From: Joostella atrarenae
GTDB lineage: Bacteria; Bacteroidota; Bacteroidia; Flavobacteriales; Flavobacteriaceae
Reading direction: 5' to 3'
DNA: 42,529 nt
Assembly: GCF_021764745.1 (NCBI RefSeq)
Contig: NZ_JAETXX010000016.1
Coordinates: 1-42,529 of the forward strand
Positions 28,954-37,910 of the stretch are shown one piece after another (the stretch's first letter is position 1; the number at the start of each line of letters is the position of its first letter). The position numbers were made by a program, and so were the translations under genes. The notes beneath the pieces were generated by a model, which saw only the letters and a program-made list of their open reading frames with translations, did no database searches and was not told where the DNA came from.

Positions 28954-29637
28954 TTAATATTTAACTTGTACTATAATTTGTTTGAATATCAATTCCTTTA
29001 TTAGTACTTCAACAATGTTATTAAATTTTATTTTTTCGGTTGCAAATTTACAATTGAATTCTTTTGAGAATATTTCTATAGCGGAAGAAATTTTAAATGG
29101 TCGATTAAATATACAGATGAGAAAAAATTGATATTCGTTTAAAGATAATTCTAAAATATTACTTTGCTTTAGTAACTCTTTAGATCCAGTCTGTTGAAAT
29201 AAAAAATAGTATTTACCTCTATTTTCATTTAATATTTTATTATAAAAGATGGATGAATCTTCATAGTTATCTATATTCCAATCCCATTGACTTTTAAAAA
29301 TATTAACAAATGGGTTTTTTTGGAATGTTATATGTTGTAGATCCACTGATTGTTTTTTAAGGATTATATCCCTGTTAATACAATTTTTATGTTCTTGTTT
29401 AAATATTTTTTTAATCTCATCATTAGTATTATTTAATTTATTTTTTTTTCTTTCTATTTTATATATCTCAATTAACATTTCTAAAATTTCATTATCTAAT
29501 TGAAACTTGCTTTTAATATAATTATAAGTGCCTTTAGATGATCCAATATTAATCATTAAGTCATCATTTATAGGTATATTAAGATGATTTAACAACCCTA
29601 TTGTTCTATAATATGTTTGTATAGTTTCATTCCCCAT
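28954..29637 (-). CDS. unknown 227-aa protein of the lanthipeptide locus
   Basis: I do not recognise this protein. It has no signal peptide or membrane segment, is rich in Lys, Asn and Ile, and is predicted mostly helical (YNYIKSKFQLDNEILEMLIE at ~38-57, KISSAIEIFSKEF near residue 185, FNNIVEVLIKELIFKQIIV at the end). Its start overlaps the end of the putative glycosyltransferase gene by 11 bases, so the two are translationally coupled and probably act together. The C-terminal third, with FFLICIFNRPFKISSAIEIF, could be a small winged-helix or peptide-binding module, but this is only an impression. It converges with the HlyD gene. Confidence 0.6.
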   Translation of the reverse strand: MGNETIQTYYRTIGLLNHLNIPINDDLMINIGSSKGTYNYIKSKFQLDNEILEMLIEIYKIERKKNKLNNTNDEIKKIFKQEHKNCINRDIILKKQSVDLQHITFQKNPFVNIFKSQWDWNIDNYEDSSIFYNKILNENRGKYYFLFQQTGSKELLKQSNILELSLNEYQFFLICIFNRPFKISSAIEIFSKEFNCKFATEKIKFNNIVEVLIKELIFKQIIVQVKY

Positions 29638-30511
29638 TATTTAAGTATTTTATTATTCTTTCATGATATGTAGGAAAGTCTACTAATAAATTCAGTTCTA
29701 ATTCTCGACATGCTTCAAAAGTTGATTTTGTTGTCCCATATAAATGAACATACTTTTTCTCATCATATTTACGCATAAAATTATTGAGAGCTATATTATT
29801 ATCTTTCTCATATGAAATATAGTGTTTTATTGGTGTTTTATATAATCGAGCTAATACACTAAAAAAGTACTGCTCATAAATAAGAGCATAAGATGATCCA
29901 ATAAGCGTTTTATTCATCTTATCTAAGTTTTTTTTAATGAACCAAAATGATCTGTCTCCAAACTCTCTAAAAAAATCTAGATTATTTCCTCCAATAATCC
30001 CAGCATTAGTCGCTTTAAATTTTTTTTGAATTTTAAAGTCTTCTACTAATTCATGAGGAAATGAAAAGTCTAATTCCTTTAAATGATTCATTGCGAAGTG
30101 GTAATGTCCTTCATATAAGTCTAAATTTTGTCCAACAAGTTCAGCATTTTCATATTCAGAGCCAAGTTTACCCCATATGTATATATCATTATCTACATGA
30201 ATAAAAGGTTCTTCTTGTAGCATATATGAGTAAATCTTACCTATTGCCCATAGTTCTTTAGGGTAGTTTTTTAAATCCTCTAAATCTAACCGCACATTCG
30301 AATATGGAAGATTCAACTTATCAATTAATATTTTTTTACCTGCTATGTCAGTAATTAATTCAATTTCACCATATTGCTTTTGAAAAGTAAGACAGCTTAA
30401 TGCCCAGCTCATACAAAAATATTTATGATGTTTCCAACCTCCATTAAATTTTTCAGTTAAGAAATTTACTTCTGATGAAGGTTTTGACCAAAAGCTATGT
30501 ATTATTTTCAT
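29627..30511 (-). CDS. putative GT-A glycosyltransferase (DUF6734-like)
   Basis: The 294-aa cytoplasmic protein has the layout of a GT-A sugar transferase: an N-terminal HSFWSKP strand, a central KIYSYMLQEEPFIHVDNDIY segment that resembles the acceptor/donor site with a D-x-D-like Asp-Asn-Asp, and ATNAGIIGGNNLDFF, which resembles the N/F-AG-V/I motif of GT8-type enzymes. A conserved Trp/His/Tyr-rich C-terminus (YVHLYGTTKS, FPTYHERI) follows. It matches my memory of the DUF6734 family in Bacteroidota RiPP loci, not confirmed by a search. It is read away from the lanthipeptide precursor gene, sharing the 113-bp gap, and overlaps the unknown gene at 28954. A plausible job is adding sugar to the core peptide before export. 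Confidence 0.6.
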   Translation of the reverse strand: MKIIHSFWSKPSSEVNFLTEKFNGGWKHHKYFCMSWALSCLTFQKQYGEIELITDIAGKKILIDKLNLPYSNVRLDLEDLKNYPKELWAIGKIYSYMLQEEPFIHVDNDIYIWGKLGSEYENAELVGQNLDLYEGHYHFAMNHLKELDFSFPHELVEDFKIQKKFKATNAGIIGGNNLDFFREFGDRSFWFIKKNLDKMNKTLIGSSYALIYEQYFFSVLARLYKTPIKHYISYEKDNNIALNNFMRKYDEKKYVHLYGTTKSTFEACRELELNLLVDFPTYHERIIKYLNNGE

Positions 30512-30624
30512 ATTATTATGTATAGAGTCATCGAAAATTAGTTAAATTTTTTCTGTTTTGTTAAAATATTAACTATATTACTCAGTAATTACAATCAATA
30601 TTAATCTTTTAAAGCTAATTTATT
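30512..30624. promoter_or_regulatory. divergent promoter region for precursor and glycosyltransferase genes
   Basis: The 113-bp gap lies between the divergent precursor (plus) and glycosyltransferase-like (minus) genes. On the plus strand TTTG at 30557-30560 is followed 18 bases later by TA (30579-30580), a partial match to the Bacteroidota -33/-7 pattern (TTTG, about 19 bases, TAnnTTTG). The -7 part is poor, so this is a weak prediction. Confidence 0.35.
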
Positions 30625-30822
30625 ATGAAAAAACGAAAATTATCAGGCTTGTCCTTAAATAAAAAAAAGGTAAGCGAATTAAATGAAACTATTACAAACA
30701 TGCTAAAAGGTGGAGGAACCGGGTATGTATCATGTGCCATACAATGCGGTGGCGGTGGTAACCACACCTTTTGTATATATAGCTGTTCATGTACATTAGG
30801 AACTGGGAGTAGCTGTCCTTAA
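30625..30822 (+). CDS. class I lanthipeptide precursor with Gly-Gly leader
   Basis: The 65-aa product has a leader MKKRKLSGLSLNKKKVSELN typical of Bacteroidota Gly-Gly natural-product precursors (K-L-x-L-x-K-x-x-V-x-x-L-N pattern), ending in MLKGG (Gly29-Gly30). The core, residues 31-65, contains six Cys (37, 41, 50, 54, 56, 64) and nine Ser/Thr (32, 36, 48, 53, 55, 57, 60, 62, 63), with a GGGG linker at 42-45 and a C-terminal GSSCP. Up to six (methyl)lanthionine rings are possible with extra Dha/Dhb left over. LanB and LanC genes lie just beyond it and the C39 exporter is 3 kb upstream. It is the only precursor of this type I found in the window. Confidence 0.92.
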   Translation: MKKRKLSGLSLNKKKVSELNETITNMLKGGGTGYVSCAIQCGGGGNHTFCIYSCSCTLGTGSSCP

Positions 30823-30846
30823 AATTCAGTTTCAGGAAGATCTTCT

Positions 30847-30894
30847 AAGCATGAACTTATTTATTTCGTAAAATCATGATGATAGTTCATGCTT
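30847..30894. terminator. bidirectional hairpin between precursor and LanB elimination gene
   Basis: AAGCATGAACT (30847-30857) pairs perfectly with AGTTCATGCTT (30884-30894), an 11-bp stem with a 26-base loop, in the 106-bp gap between two convergent genes. T-rich sequence follows on the plus strand. It probably ends transcription from one or both sides. Confidence 0.5.
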
Positions 30895-30928
30895 TAGATA
30901 TTTAGTTTAATAATTCTATAGCTTTGTT

Positions 30929-31825
30929 TTACTTATTAGAATTCTCTCTATTTCTGATTTTAACTCTAGCATTCAAACTATTATAATATCGGTATAAGAA
31001 ATCATAGCATACCATTTCATTCAGTCTATTTTTAGATTTAAATAATCTATTCATATGCATATGAATATAACTGGATAATAATCCATTCAATTCTTCATAT
31101 GTATATTTTTTTGTACTTAATAATTCTCTAATTGTAGGTTGCATATTATGTTCTTTTTGTTGTATTATTGATAAGATTGGGCTATATTCCGATTTATTCT
31201 TATTTAAAATCAAAAAGTTATCTACTTTTTGTCTAGCTTCTCTATATTTTAAATCTAATTGTTTTTTAAGGGGTCTAGACATGCCAAATTCTAATCCAAA
31301 GCCAGTTTTAAGATATTTTAATAAAACTAATTTATCTTGAAGACTGTAATTAAAACAATTTAATAGGCTATCAATAGAACGTAAACCAAATAACCATCTC
31401 AAATTTTCATCTTCATATTCTTCTATTACATCTATAAGTTGAATGATAGATATGCTATCATAATAAAAAATAGATTCAGATAGTTCCATTGAATCATTAC
31501 CATATCTTTCTAATTCTCTTTGATAGGTATCTAATTGAATTTTCCATATTAAATCTTTTTCTATCATTTTTTCTAATGGTTTCTTTAAAGTCGATACTAT
31601 CTTATGAAAATTGTTGGAATCAGGAGAATGTAGCCGGATTCTTAGATGAAATCTAGGGTCCGCATAACGTATAAAAAACCATTTATCGATAATTCCATCT
31701 ATTAACATTTTGTTAGTCAATGGTAATATAATCTGTGTTAAAATTGAGTCAGCAGTTCGACGTCCAGTATATACTTTATAAAAAACCCATTCACTACCAA
31801 TGCTATAGAATCTTTTAGTTGTCAT
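30929..31825 (-). CDS. LanB elimination half (thiopeptide-type bacteriocin biosynthesis domain)
   Basis: The 298-aa protein matches the C-terminal elimination domain of class I lantibiotic dehydratases encoded alone. Examples are WVFYKVYTGRRTADSILTQI and IIDKWFFIRYADPRFHLRIR, where the Arg/His of the RYxDPxxHLRIR motif bind glutamylated substrate, plus ELERYG near residue 115 and HMHMNRLF at the end. It should remove glutamate from glutamylated Ser/Thr to give Dha/Dhb. Its start overlaps the end of the glutamylation-half gene by 11 bases, so the two halves are made together and probably form one enzyme. Split LanB is known from the pinensin locus of Chitinophaga. Confidence 0.9.
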   Translation of the reverse strand: MTTKRFYSIGSEWVFYKVYTGRRTADSILTQIILPLTNKMLIDGIIDKWFFIRYADPRFHLRIRLHSPDSNNFHKIVSTLKKPLEKMIEKDLIWKIQLDTYQRELERYGNDSMELSESIFYYDSISIIQLIDVIEEYEDENLRWLFGLRSIDSLLNCFNYSLQDKLVLLKYLKTGFGLEFGMSRPLKKQLDLKYREARQKVDNFLILNKNKSEYSPILSIIQQKEHNMQPTIRELLSTKKYTYEELNGLLSSYIHMHMNRLFKSKNRLNEMVCYDFLYRYYNSLNARVKIRNRENSNK

Positions 31826-34058
31826 ACTTTTTAATTGATTTTAATTTTGATTTATTATAAAAAGAAATATGAATTTGATGAGTATGAGAAATACTTGTAC
31901 TTCCAAGAATACTTTTACTAGAGAACAAGAATTCTGATAGCAAAAAATTTGATTGGTGCTTCACAGCATCTAAGAGCATTTTAACTGACGATAGGTTAGA
32001 AAAATTAATTAATAAATCGTTTTCTCCATTATTTAATAAGACAAGTTGTGGTAATTTTATTTTGTTTCTCCAATTATCCATTTTTTTTATGGTAATGTCA
32101 TCTTTTGTGGAGCTTGATATAATCTTTTGGATATCTATCTTATTAACTTTCCATTTTGCAAGGTGTAGAATTATATTATCATATTCTACTCTAGGAAGAA
32201 AAGATCGATTATGACTTAAAATTCCATAATCAAAATAAACTCCGGGTCTTCCGTTTTGATATTGAATGTCTCCTAAGAATCGATAAATAGGTAAGGGACT
32301 ATCTGAATAGTTATGAGCATTAGTAATATGAGGAATGACCTCTTTATTTAATTTTGAAGCCCTCAAGACAATTTTATCATTCTTTATTGATACGTACAAA
32401 TCATCAATTGTAATTTGCTTAATGGGCTCCAAGTTTGATTTAGCTAAGTAAGGAATTTCATAATCTCTAAAAGATGGTCGCATTAGAATATTCCCTACTC
32501 TAGCTTCGGGAAGATGAACTACTTCAGCTAGTACTTTATCTTCATTTATTCTTTTTTCAATATCAATAATTTTTTCAGCAAATTGATTTAATCCTTTATC
32601 ATTTTGACAAAATCGAGCTAGCATGTTAGCCGCACTAGAGCCACCCATTCCTGTAAGTTTAATTTTCTCTATTTCACCTTCTTTAATAATTTCCACCATT
32701 GTGGAAAAGGAATCTGGTAAATCTTTCCAATTTGAAGGGAAGTCCTTCAAATCAAAATCTCTTAATTGAATTATAGATTCGTTGTTTTGGTCACATGAGA
32801 TTAAGTATTTTTCAAGCAATTCATATATTGGACTTTGTCTTGAGGAGGATGTTTTTATAAGCTCTGATTGATCAGGTAAAATTATATCATCTATCAAAGG
32901 ATTAATAACTCCATTATCACTATCCTCTCCATAACCAATCCCTGTTTCTACATCTAGCACCTTAGATAATGACATTTCTCTTCCTTCATACCTTTCTAAA
33001 AACTGTATTTTAAAATCATTAAGTCTACTATTTTCATATTCCACAGTTAATTTATTTAATACTGCCATTCCTCTTTTGATACTTGTAACAACATTTCTAG
33101 ATAATAAGTTTTTTTTAGGTTGAATTCCCATATCTGTTTGAAAAAGATATTTCAGTTTAAATGTTGTGGGGTATTCTTTTAAGAAATTACTTAAATTAAT
33201 ATAAGTGCTTATTTTATTTCCAAAATTATTATCTAAAACATTTAACTTATTTTCTATTCTTTCTAGAAAAACTATCTCCTTCTCAGTACCCTCTAGTTTT
33301 TTTAAAACATTTTTTATCTGGTTCATAAATTCAGTCCCAGAGACAGAAGGTTCCAACTCACTAACAAGTAATTGAGCTTCTATTAATTCGTTAATAAAAA
33401 AAAGAGCCTCTTCTTTTGAAATATCATTATTGATCAAATTTTGCGAAATATCCTTAATGGTTGCTCCATTTTTAGATATATTTAGAATCATTTGAAGATA
33501 TTTTGAGTTATCTACTTCCACAATGCAATGTCGTCTAAACCCATCAATAATATAATATTCAACATACCTTATTTTGTTTCCTGACTGATATATACTACTA
33601 TTTGGAAAGAACAATACTTGCTTTTTAATATTTTCATTCCGAGCTAGATCCTTAGCTAGAGCAACTAGATAATTCATGTCAAGACGGGTGTTTCTCCACT
33701 TAAAAGTATCACTATTCATTTCTATGTCAGTCTTCTCATCAATTTTCCCTAAACTACAACCAGCAAAAAGTCCAAAAGGAACACACTTTGTTGACATTCT
33801 AGTAATATATTTAAGAAATGAGTTTTTTAAGCGAAGTTCTTTTTTTTTATCAAGTTTTCCTGCAGTCCATTTATTAATTTCTTTATATAAAGCTGGAGAT
33901 GCTAAAAAAATTGATTCTTGGATAATTGGGTCAGAAAAAACTATCTTTAACTCTTGATCAGAAACAGTTTTGCCTGAGGTTAGCTTCATGTAAAAGTCAA
34001 GATTTAATATAGGTGTTCTTAATACGAAATTGTCAAAATAGTGGTAAGGATTCTCCAT
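31815..34058 (-). CDS. LanB glutamylation half (lantibiotic dehydratase N-terminal domain)
   Basis: The 747-aa protein is the glutamylation domain of a class I lantibiotic dehydratase without the elimination domain. The key early motif FLKYITRMSTKCVPFGLFAG matches the family's R-x-S-x-R-x-TPFG-type region (TPFG reads VPFG here). Later motifs include RNTRLDMNYL, RFCQNDKGL, EARVGNILMRPSFRDYEIPY and YFDYGILSHNRSFLPRVEYDNIILHLAKW, all typical of the family. It uses glutamyl-tRNA to activate core Ser/Thr. It follows the LanC gene by 15 bases and overlaps the elimination-half gene by 11, so the order is LanC, LanB-N, LanB-C in one operon. Confidence 0.92.
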   Translation of the reverse strand: MENPYHYFDNFVLRTPILNLDFYMKLTSGKTVSDQELKIVFSDPIIQESIFLASPALYKEINKWTAGKLDKKKELRLKNSFLKYITRMSTKCVPFGLFAGCSLGKIDEKTDIEMNSDTFKWRNTRLDMNYLVALAKDLARNENIKKQVLFFPNSSIYQSGNKIRYVEYYIIDGFRRHCIVEVDNSKYLQMILNISKNGATIKDISQNLINNDISKEEALFFINELIEAQLLVSELEPSVSGTEFMNQIKNVLKKLEGTEKEIVFLERIENKLNVLDNNFGNKISTYINLSNFLKEYPTTFKLKYLFQTDMGIQPKKNLLSRNVVTSIKRGMAVLNKLTVEYENSRLNDFKIQFLERYEGREMSLSKVLDVETGIGYGEDSDNGVINPLIDDIILPDQSELIKTSSSRQSPIYELLEKYLISCDQNNESIIQLRDFDLKDFPSNWKDLPDSFSTMVEIIKEGEIEKIKLTGMGGSSAANMLARFCQNDKGLNQFAEKIIDIEKRINEDKVLAEVVHLPEARVGNILMRPSFRDYEIPYLAKSNLEPIKQITIDDLYVSIKNDKIVLRASKLNKEVIPHITNAHNYSDSPLPIYRFLGDIQYQNGRPGVYFDYGILSHNRSFLPRVEYDNIILHLAKWKVNKIDIQKIISSSTKDDITIKKMDNWRNKIKLPQLVLLNNGENDLLINFSNLSSVKMLLDAVKHQSNFLLSEFLFSSKSILGSTSISHTHQIHISFYNKSKLKSIKKYDN

Positions 34059-34073
34059 ATTTTATAATTTTAA

Positions 34074-35312
34074 TTAACTTATCATAAGACACTCATCCCA
34101 AAAAGTATTTGATTCAGATAAGTAATCTATCATTACGAGACCTATACCTGAAATACCTTCCAAAAGTGATAAGTCTGGAGTCCATGTCTGTTCAAGACTG
34201 TTCCACCGTTTATAACCAGCATAACCATCTTTATGATTAGCTTTTAATAAACCATCCTTAACCCAAAACTCAAACATTTTTTGAAAGGTAGGATCATTGC
34301 TTTCCTTAAAAATTGTTTTATAGATTTGTGCATTTCCATATGAACCATGGCATAAACCAGAATCAATAACCAAAGTATTCTCAGGACTTTTCCTTTTCGT
34401 GGTATGCATTAGGACCTTCAAAGCCCGCTTGTTGATATAATTATCATTCATTATTTTACCTGCTCTAAACAAAGATAATCCTATGCCTAAGTCCCCATAA
34501 CACCATGCAACTCTACTGTCATACTTTGGAGTACTGTTAAAATCGACCCAATTAGGATATAATGATACTCCGCCGGGTATTTTTTTTTCTTTGCCAAGTA
34601 AAAACATAACACTATTATTTAATAGTGATGATGTAGCTTTTTGAAATTCATCAAATTGATATAAGCGTGATAGAAAATTTATAATCCCGGAAATTCCATG
34701 AGCAACACCCAAATTATGACCATTATTAAGCTCTTCAGTATCTATGTATGATTTCCATTTGATAGTACTTTCTTCATTAAATGGAAAAATGTCTAAGCCC
34801 TTAATGAAGGTAATAATATATTGCTGATAGCAATTCTTAAGGTGTATATTTTTAGTGTTTTTAAAACGCTTAAAGAAATAATATGCATAACCCATAGCTC
34901 CATGAAGAAAGTCATAGTTTCCTTTTTCCAAATCAAATTTCATTTGATTAACTAAATAATCATCAAAAGGTGTTAATAGCTCATCACAGTCTAATTCAAT
35001 GAAATTATTAGCTTCTAAATGTTGAATTACCCATCCAAGACCAGCAATTCCATTACAATAAGTAGGATATGAATAACCCTGATTAATTTTATCAATACAA
35101 TACGAAATGATTTCAGCACCAATATCCGCATGTTTTTCATCCTTTAAAAGCCTAGCATAATAAAATTGAAATAATGCTATACCTGATATTCCAGCTATTA
35201 CTCCTACATTTTCAATGTCCTTGAATTTTTTAGGTATGATTGTACTGAACTCTTTTAATGCTTTTTCAAGTAAATTATTATTAATCAAAGATGAATTAAT
35301 ATATCTTGACAT
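34074..35312 (-). CDS. lanC: LanC lanthionine cyclase
   Basis: The 412-aa protein is a full LanC: the zinc ligands are Cys271 (AWCYGD), Cys321 and His322 (GLCHGSYGN), and the acid/base His is His205 (GVAHGISGI). The positions match NisC (His212, Cys284, Cys330, His331) closely. Repeated G-x-x-G helical barrel motifs (YGDLGIGLSLF, LEGISGIGLVMIDYL) are visible. It adds core Cys thiols to Dha/Dhb to form the lanthionine rings. It is the first gene of the minus-strand operon and is divergent from the MG2 gene at 35508. A 39-base piece of this gene (34678-34716) occurs again at 37987-38025. Confidence 0.95.
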   Translation of the reverse strand: MSRYINSSLINNNLLEKALKEFSTIIPKKFKDIENVGVIAGISGIALFQFYYARLLKDEKHADIGAEIISYCIDKINQGYSYPTYCNGIAGLGWVIQHLEANNFIELDCDELLTPFDDYLVNQMKFDLEKGNYDFLHGAMGYAYYFFKRFKNTKNIHLKNCYQQYIITFIKGLDIFPFNEESTIKWKSYIDTEELNNGHNLGVAHGISGIINFLSRLYQFDEFQKATSSLLNNSVMFLLGKEKKIPGGVSLYPNWVDFNSTPKYDSRVAWCYGDLGIGLSLFRAGKIMNDNYINKRALKVLMHTTKRKSPENTLVIDSGLCHGSYGNAQIYKTIFKESNDPTFQKMFEFWVKDGLLKANHKDGYAGYKRWNSLEQTWTPDLSLLEGISGIGLVMIDYLSESNTFWDECLMIS

Positions 35313-35507
35313 TTTTAATCTTTTATTAATTGTTGTTGAAAGTTAGTATTTTTATAATAAAAAAATAAAAATCAATATATTTAATTGAATATAATTGTTA
35401 ATTACATGTGATCTATATGTTAGGCATTGAAGATCTTATTTAATTCATTACTGAAATTCCCTTCTTCTTTAAGAACAGGCAGATTGTACTATTAATAATA
35501 TTTTATA
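35313..35507. promoter_or_regulatory. divergent promoter region for the LanC-LanB operon and the MG2 gene
   Basis: The 195-bp AT-rich gap must carry both divergent promoters. On the minus strand TAACTTTC lies about 40 bases before the LanC start and is close to the Bacteroidota -7 consensus TAnnTTTG, but I see no good -33 TTTG at the right distance. No palindrome stands out. Confidence 0.3.
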
Positions 35508-37853
35508 ATGAAGATACTAATAGCTTTACTTATATTTTTCCTTTTAAATACACAACAGAATGTAAGTGCTCAGAATGTAAGCGATAGTACAATTATTCAA
35601 AATTATTTTAATTTTGCAGAGTTAAATTCCCCTAAATTATTTATTCAAGTTGACAAAAATAAAATTTCTAAAAAAGAGAAGGTATGGTTTAAAATTTATG
35701 TTCGAGGTAAGGAAAACAGACCATATCTAAACCCAATTAATGTTTATCTTAAAGCTTTTACCGAAGACGGAAGATTTATAAAAGGGAAAGCTTATTTGTC
35801 ACAAGACGGAAAAATAAGTGGAGAAATAGATATTCCTAAAAAAATTACATCTAAGATTATTTTCCTTTATGCCACGTTAGATATTACATCTTCAACTATA
35901 AAACCTAATGATGATATTGAAATTATAACTGTACTGTACAATGATAAAATTCAATACAAAAAAGTTCCAAACCATAAAAGAGAAAAATCAATTAGCTTAA
36001 AACCTGAAGGGGGGAATGTTATTGTAGGAAAAAATAATTTCTTATTTAGAGTTACTGATAAATATGGAAAAGAAATAAGAATCGATAATGCCAGCATAAT
36101 AAACCAAAAAGGAGATACTATATTATCTAACATTTCTTGTGATGATTATGGGTCATGTAAATTTAACCTAGTGGTCAATTTACATGATAAATATCAACTA
36201 CTAGTACAGCCAACAGAGGGGAAAAATTTACAATTATATCTTCCTAAGGTAGACACAAATAAAGAGGTTGGTATTATTGTCAATAATATTTTAAAAGATC
36301 GGGTGCTTATTTCATTAAGTACTTCTAAGATTAATAAATCTAATTTTTATGTTATTATCCATACTGAGGGAAAAATATTAAAAAAGAAACTTAACTTCTC
36401 AGATTCCACAACAAAAGAATTAAATTTTGACAGAAGTGATTTGTTTCCAGGAGTAAATACCATTTCTATTCTCAATGAAGCACACCAACTTATCGGACAG
36501 AGACTTTTTTTTAACTATTGGTTTTCTGAAAAGTATAAGAATAATATAATAATTGAGACTAGTAAAATAATTAATGACTCAATAACAATAAAGCTAGTCG
36601 ACACCTCTTCTGTTAAAAGAAAAGGAACTTTTAATTTTATGGTGACGCCAAAAGAATCTAAAATAAATTTCACTTCACTTGTGAAAAAAGTAATATTCAA
36701 AGATTACATGGAGGGAGGCTTTGATGTTTTGAAATGGAATAATATCATACCAAATAGGAAAGAATTGTTTCAAATTGATAACTTACTTATTCTATATGGA
36801 CATTCACACATAGATTGGAAAAAAATACTAAATACTAATGTCAAAGAAGAAAAGGATAAAATCAATATTGGTTTCAATATATCGGGGAATGCATTGAACA
36901 TCAACAATGAAAATAAAGATAATTTATTTTTATTTCAACAAAGTTCAAAAACTATAAAATATGCTGATGAAATTAGAAAAAAAGACTTCATGTTTGAAAA
37001 TGTTTATTTGAATGCTAATGATTCTATCCATATTTCGTTAGTAGATAAAAAAGGGAGATTAAGAAAACCTATTATTAAGAATTTTAAAGTCAGTCCACAT
37101 TTTTCCATGGATGACTCCTTATCTATTAATAAAAATTTATTTTATGATGTCCAATCATCCGATTATGAACAATTAGATGATGAGGTAAATTTAATTATTG
37201 AAGAAAATACAATCCTATTGGATGAGGTTGTCCTTAACTCAAAAAAGAAAAATCAGCTGGTTGTTAATCCATCTTTATTGAATGGGATGTTCGAAGGAGT
37301 CAAGGTTAGTGATTCTATTACTAAGAAATATATTAAATTGTCAAATTTATTGAGAAAACTTGGTTTTAAGATCAAAATAAATCCCCTTGACGGTAGAATG
37401 AATATTGGTCCTAAAATTCTTATGAATTCACCACCAATAATTATTTTAGATGGGTTTGAAATTACTGAAAATTTAAAAGACTTCTATTTACACAATGTTG
37501 ATGAAGTATATTACGAGCATCAGGGAGTTAATAAAAGTAATGGAGGAACAATTTATATATATCGATTTAATGGCAAAAGAGATAATCCAGAAAAAAAGAT
37601 AACATCTACTGTAATGCCAATAATTGGTTTTTCTAATTTTAAAAGATTCGTAACACCCATTTATGATAAAAAAAGTAAAGCATTTACTTCTTATGGTATA
37701 ATATTTTGGTCTCCAGAACTGAAGTTTAATGAAGATGGTATTGCTTTTATAAAAATACCCAATTATGAAGTTTCTAATCTTAAAATAATTATCGAAGGAT
37801 TTTATCAAGATGGTAATATAATATCCAAAGAATATTATGAAAAATTTAAATAA
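35508..37853 (+). CDS. secreted MG2/TonB-plug-like protein of the lanthipeptide locus, 781 aa
   Basis: A signal peptide (MKILIALLIFFLLNTQQNVSAQ) precedes an MG2-like domain (LFIQVDKNKISKKEKVWFKIY, about residues 45-65), further beta-sandwich segments (LKPEGGNVIVGKNNFLFRV) and, near residues 580-690, a plug-like region (EVVLNSKKK; PPIIILDGFEITENL; NVDEVYYEHQG; GGTIYIYRF) like the plug of TonB-dependent receptors but without a barrel. It ends IIFWSPELKFNEDG. It is a distant paralogue of the protein at 14346-16691 and happens to have the same length. It is divergent from the LanC operon. It could be an outer-membrane-associated factor for release of or immunity to the peptide, which is inference. 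Confidence 0.68.
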   Translation: MKILIALLIFFLLNTQQNVSAQNVSDSTIIQNYFNFAELNSPKLFIQVDKNKISKKEKVWFKIYVRGKENRPYLNPINVYLKAFTEDGRFIKGKAYLSQDGKISGEIDIPKKITSKIIFLYATLDITSSTIKPNDDIEIITVLYNDKIQYKKVPNHKREKSISLKPEGGNVIVGKNNFLFRVTDKYGKEIRIDNASIINQKGDTILSNISCDDYGSCKFNLVVNLHDKYQLLVQPTEGKNLQLYLPKVDTNKEVGIIVNNILKDRVLISLSTSKINKSNFYVIIHTEGKILKKKLNFSDSTTKELNFDRSDLFPGVNTISILNEAHQLIGQRLFFNYWFSEKYKNNIIIETSKIINDSITIKLVDTSSVKRKGTFNFMVTPKESKINFTSLVKKVIFKDYMEGGFDVLKWNNIIPNRKELFQIDNLLILYGHSHIDWKKILNTNVKEEKDKINIGFNISGNALNINNENKDNLFLFQQSSKTIKYADEIRKKDFMFENVYLNANDSIHISLVDKKGRLRKPIIKNFKVSPHFSMDDSLSINKNLFYDVQSSDYEQLDDEVNLIIEENTILLDEVVLNSKKKNQLVVNPSLLNGMFEGVKVSDSITKKYIKLSNLLRKLGFKIKINPLDGRMNIGPKILMNSPPIIILDGFEITENLKDFYLHNVDEVYYEHQGVNKSNGGTIYIYRFNGKRDNPEKKITSTVMPIIGFSNFKRFVTPIYDKKSKAFTSYGIIFWSPELKFNEDGIAFIKIPNYEVSNLKIIIEGFYQDGNIISKEYYEKFK

Positions 37854-37910
37854 ATAAATTGTACTTATCTCTTAAGCTTAGGATTGATATTTTCTTAAGA
37901 AGGACTCTAT

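Noticed and set aside
37488-37808. 106-aa minus-strand frame
   Set aside because: Antisense to the C-terminal part of the MG2/plug-like gene; composition is low-complexity Ile/Asn/Tyr.
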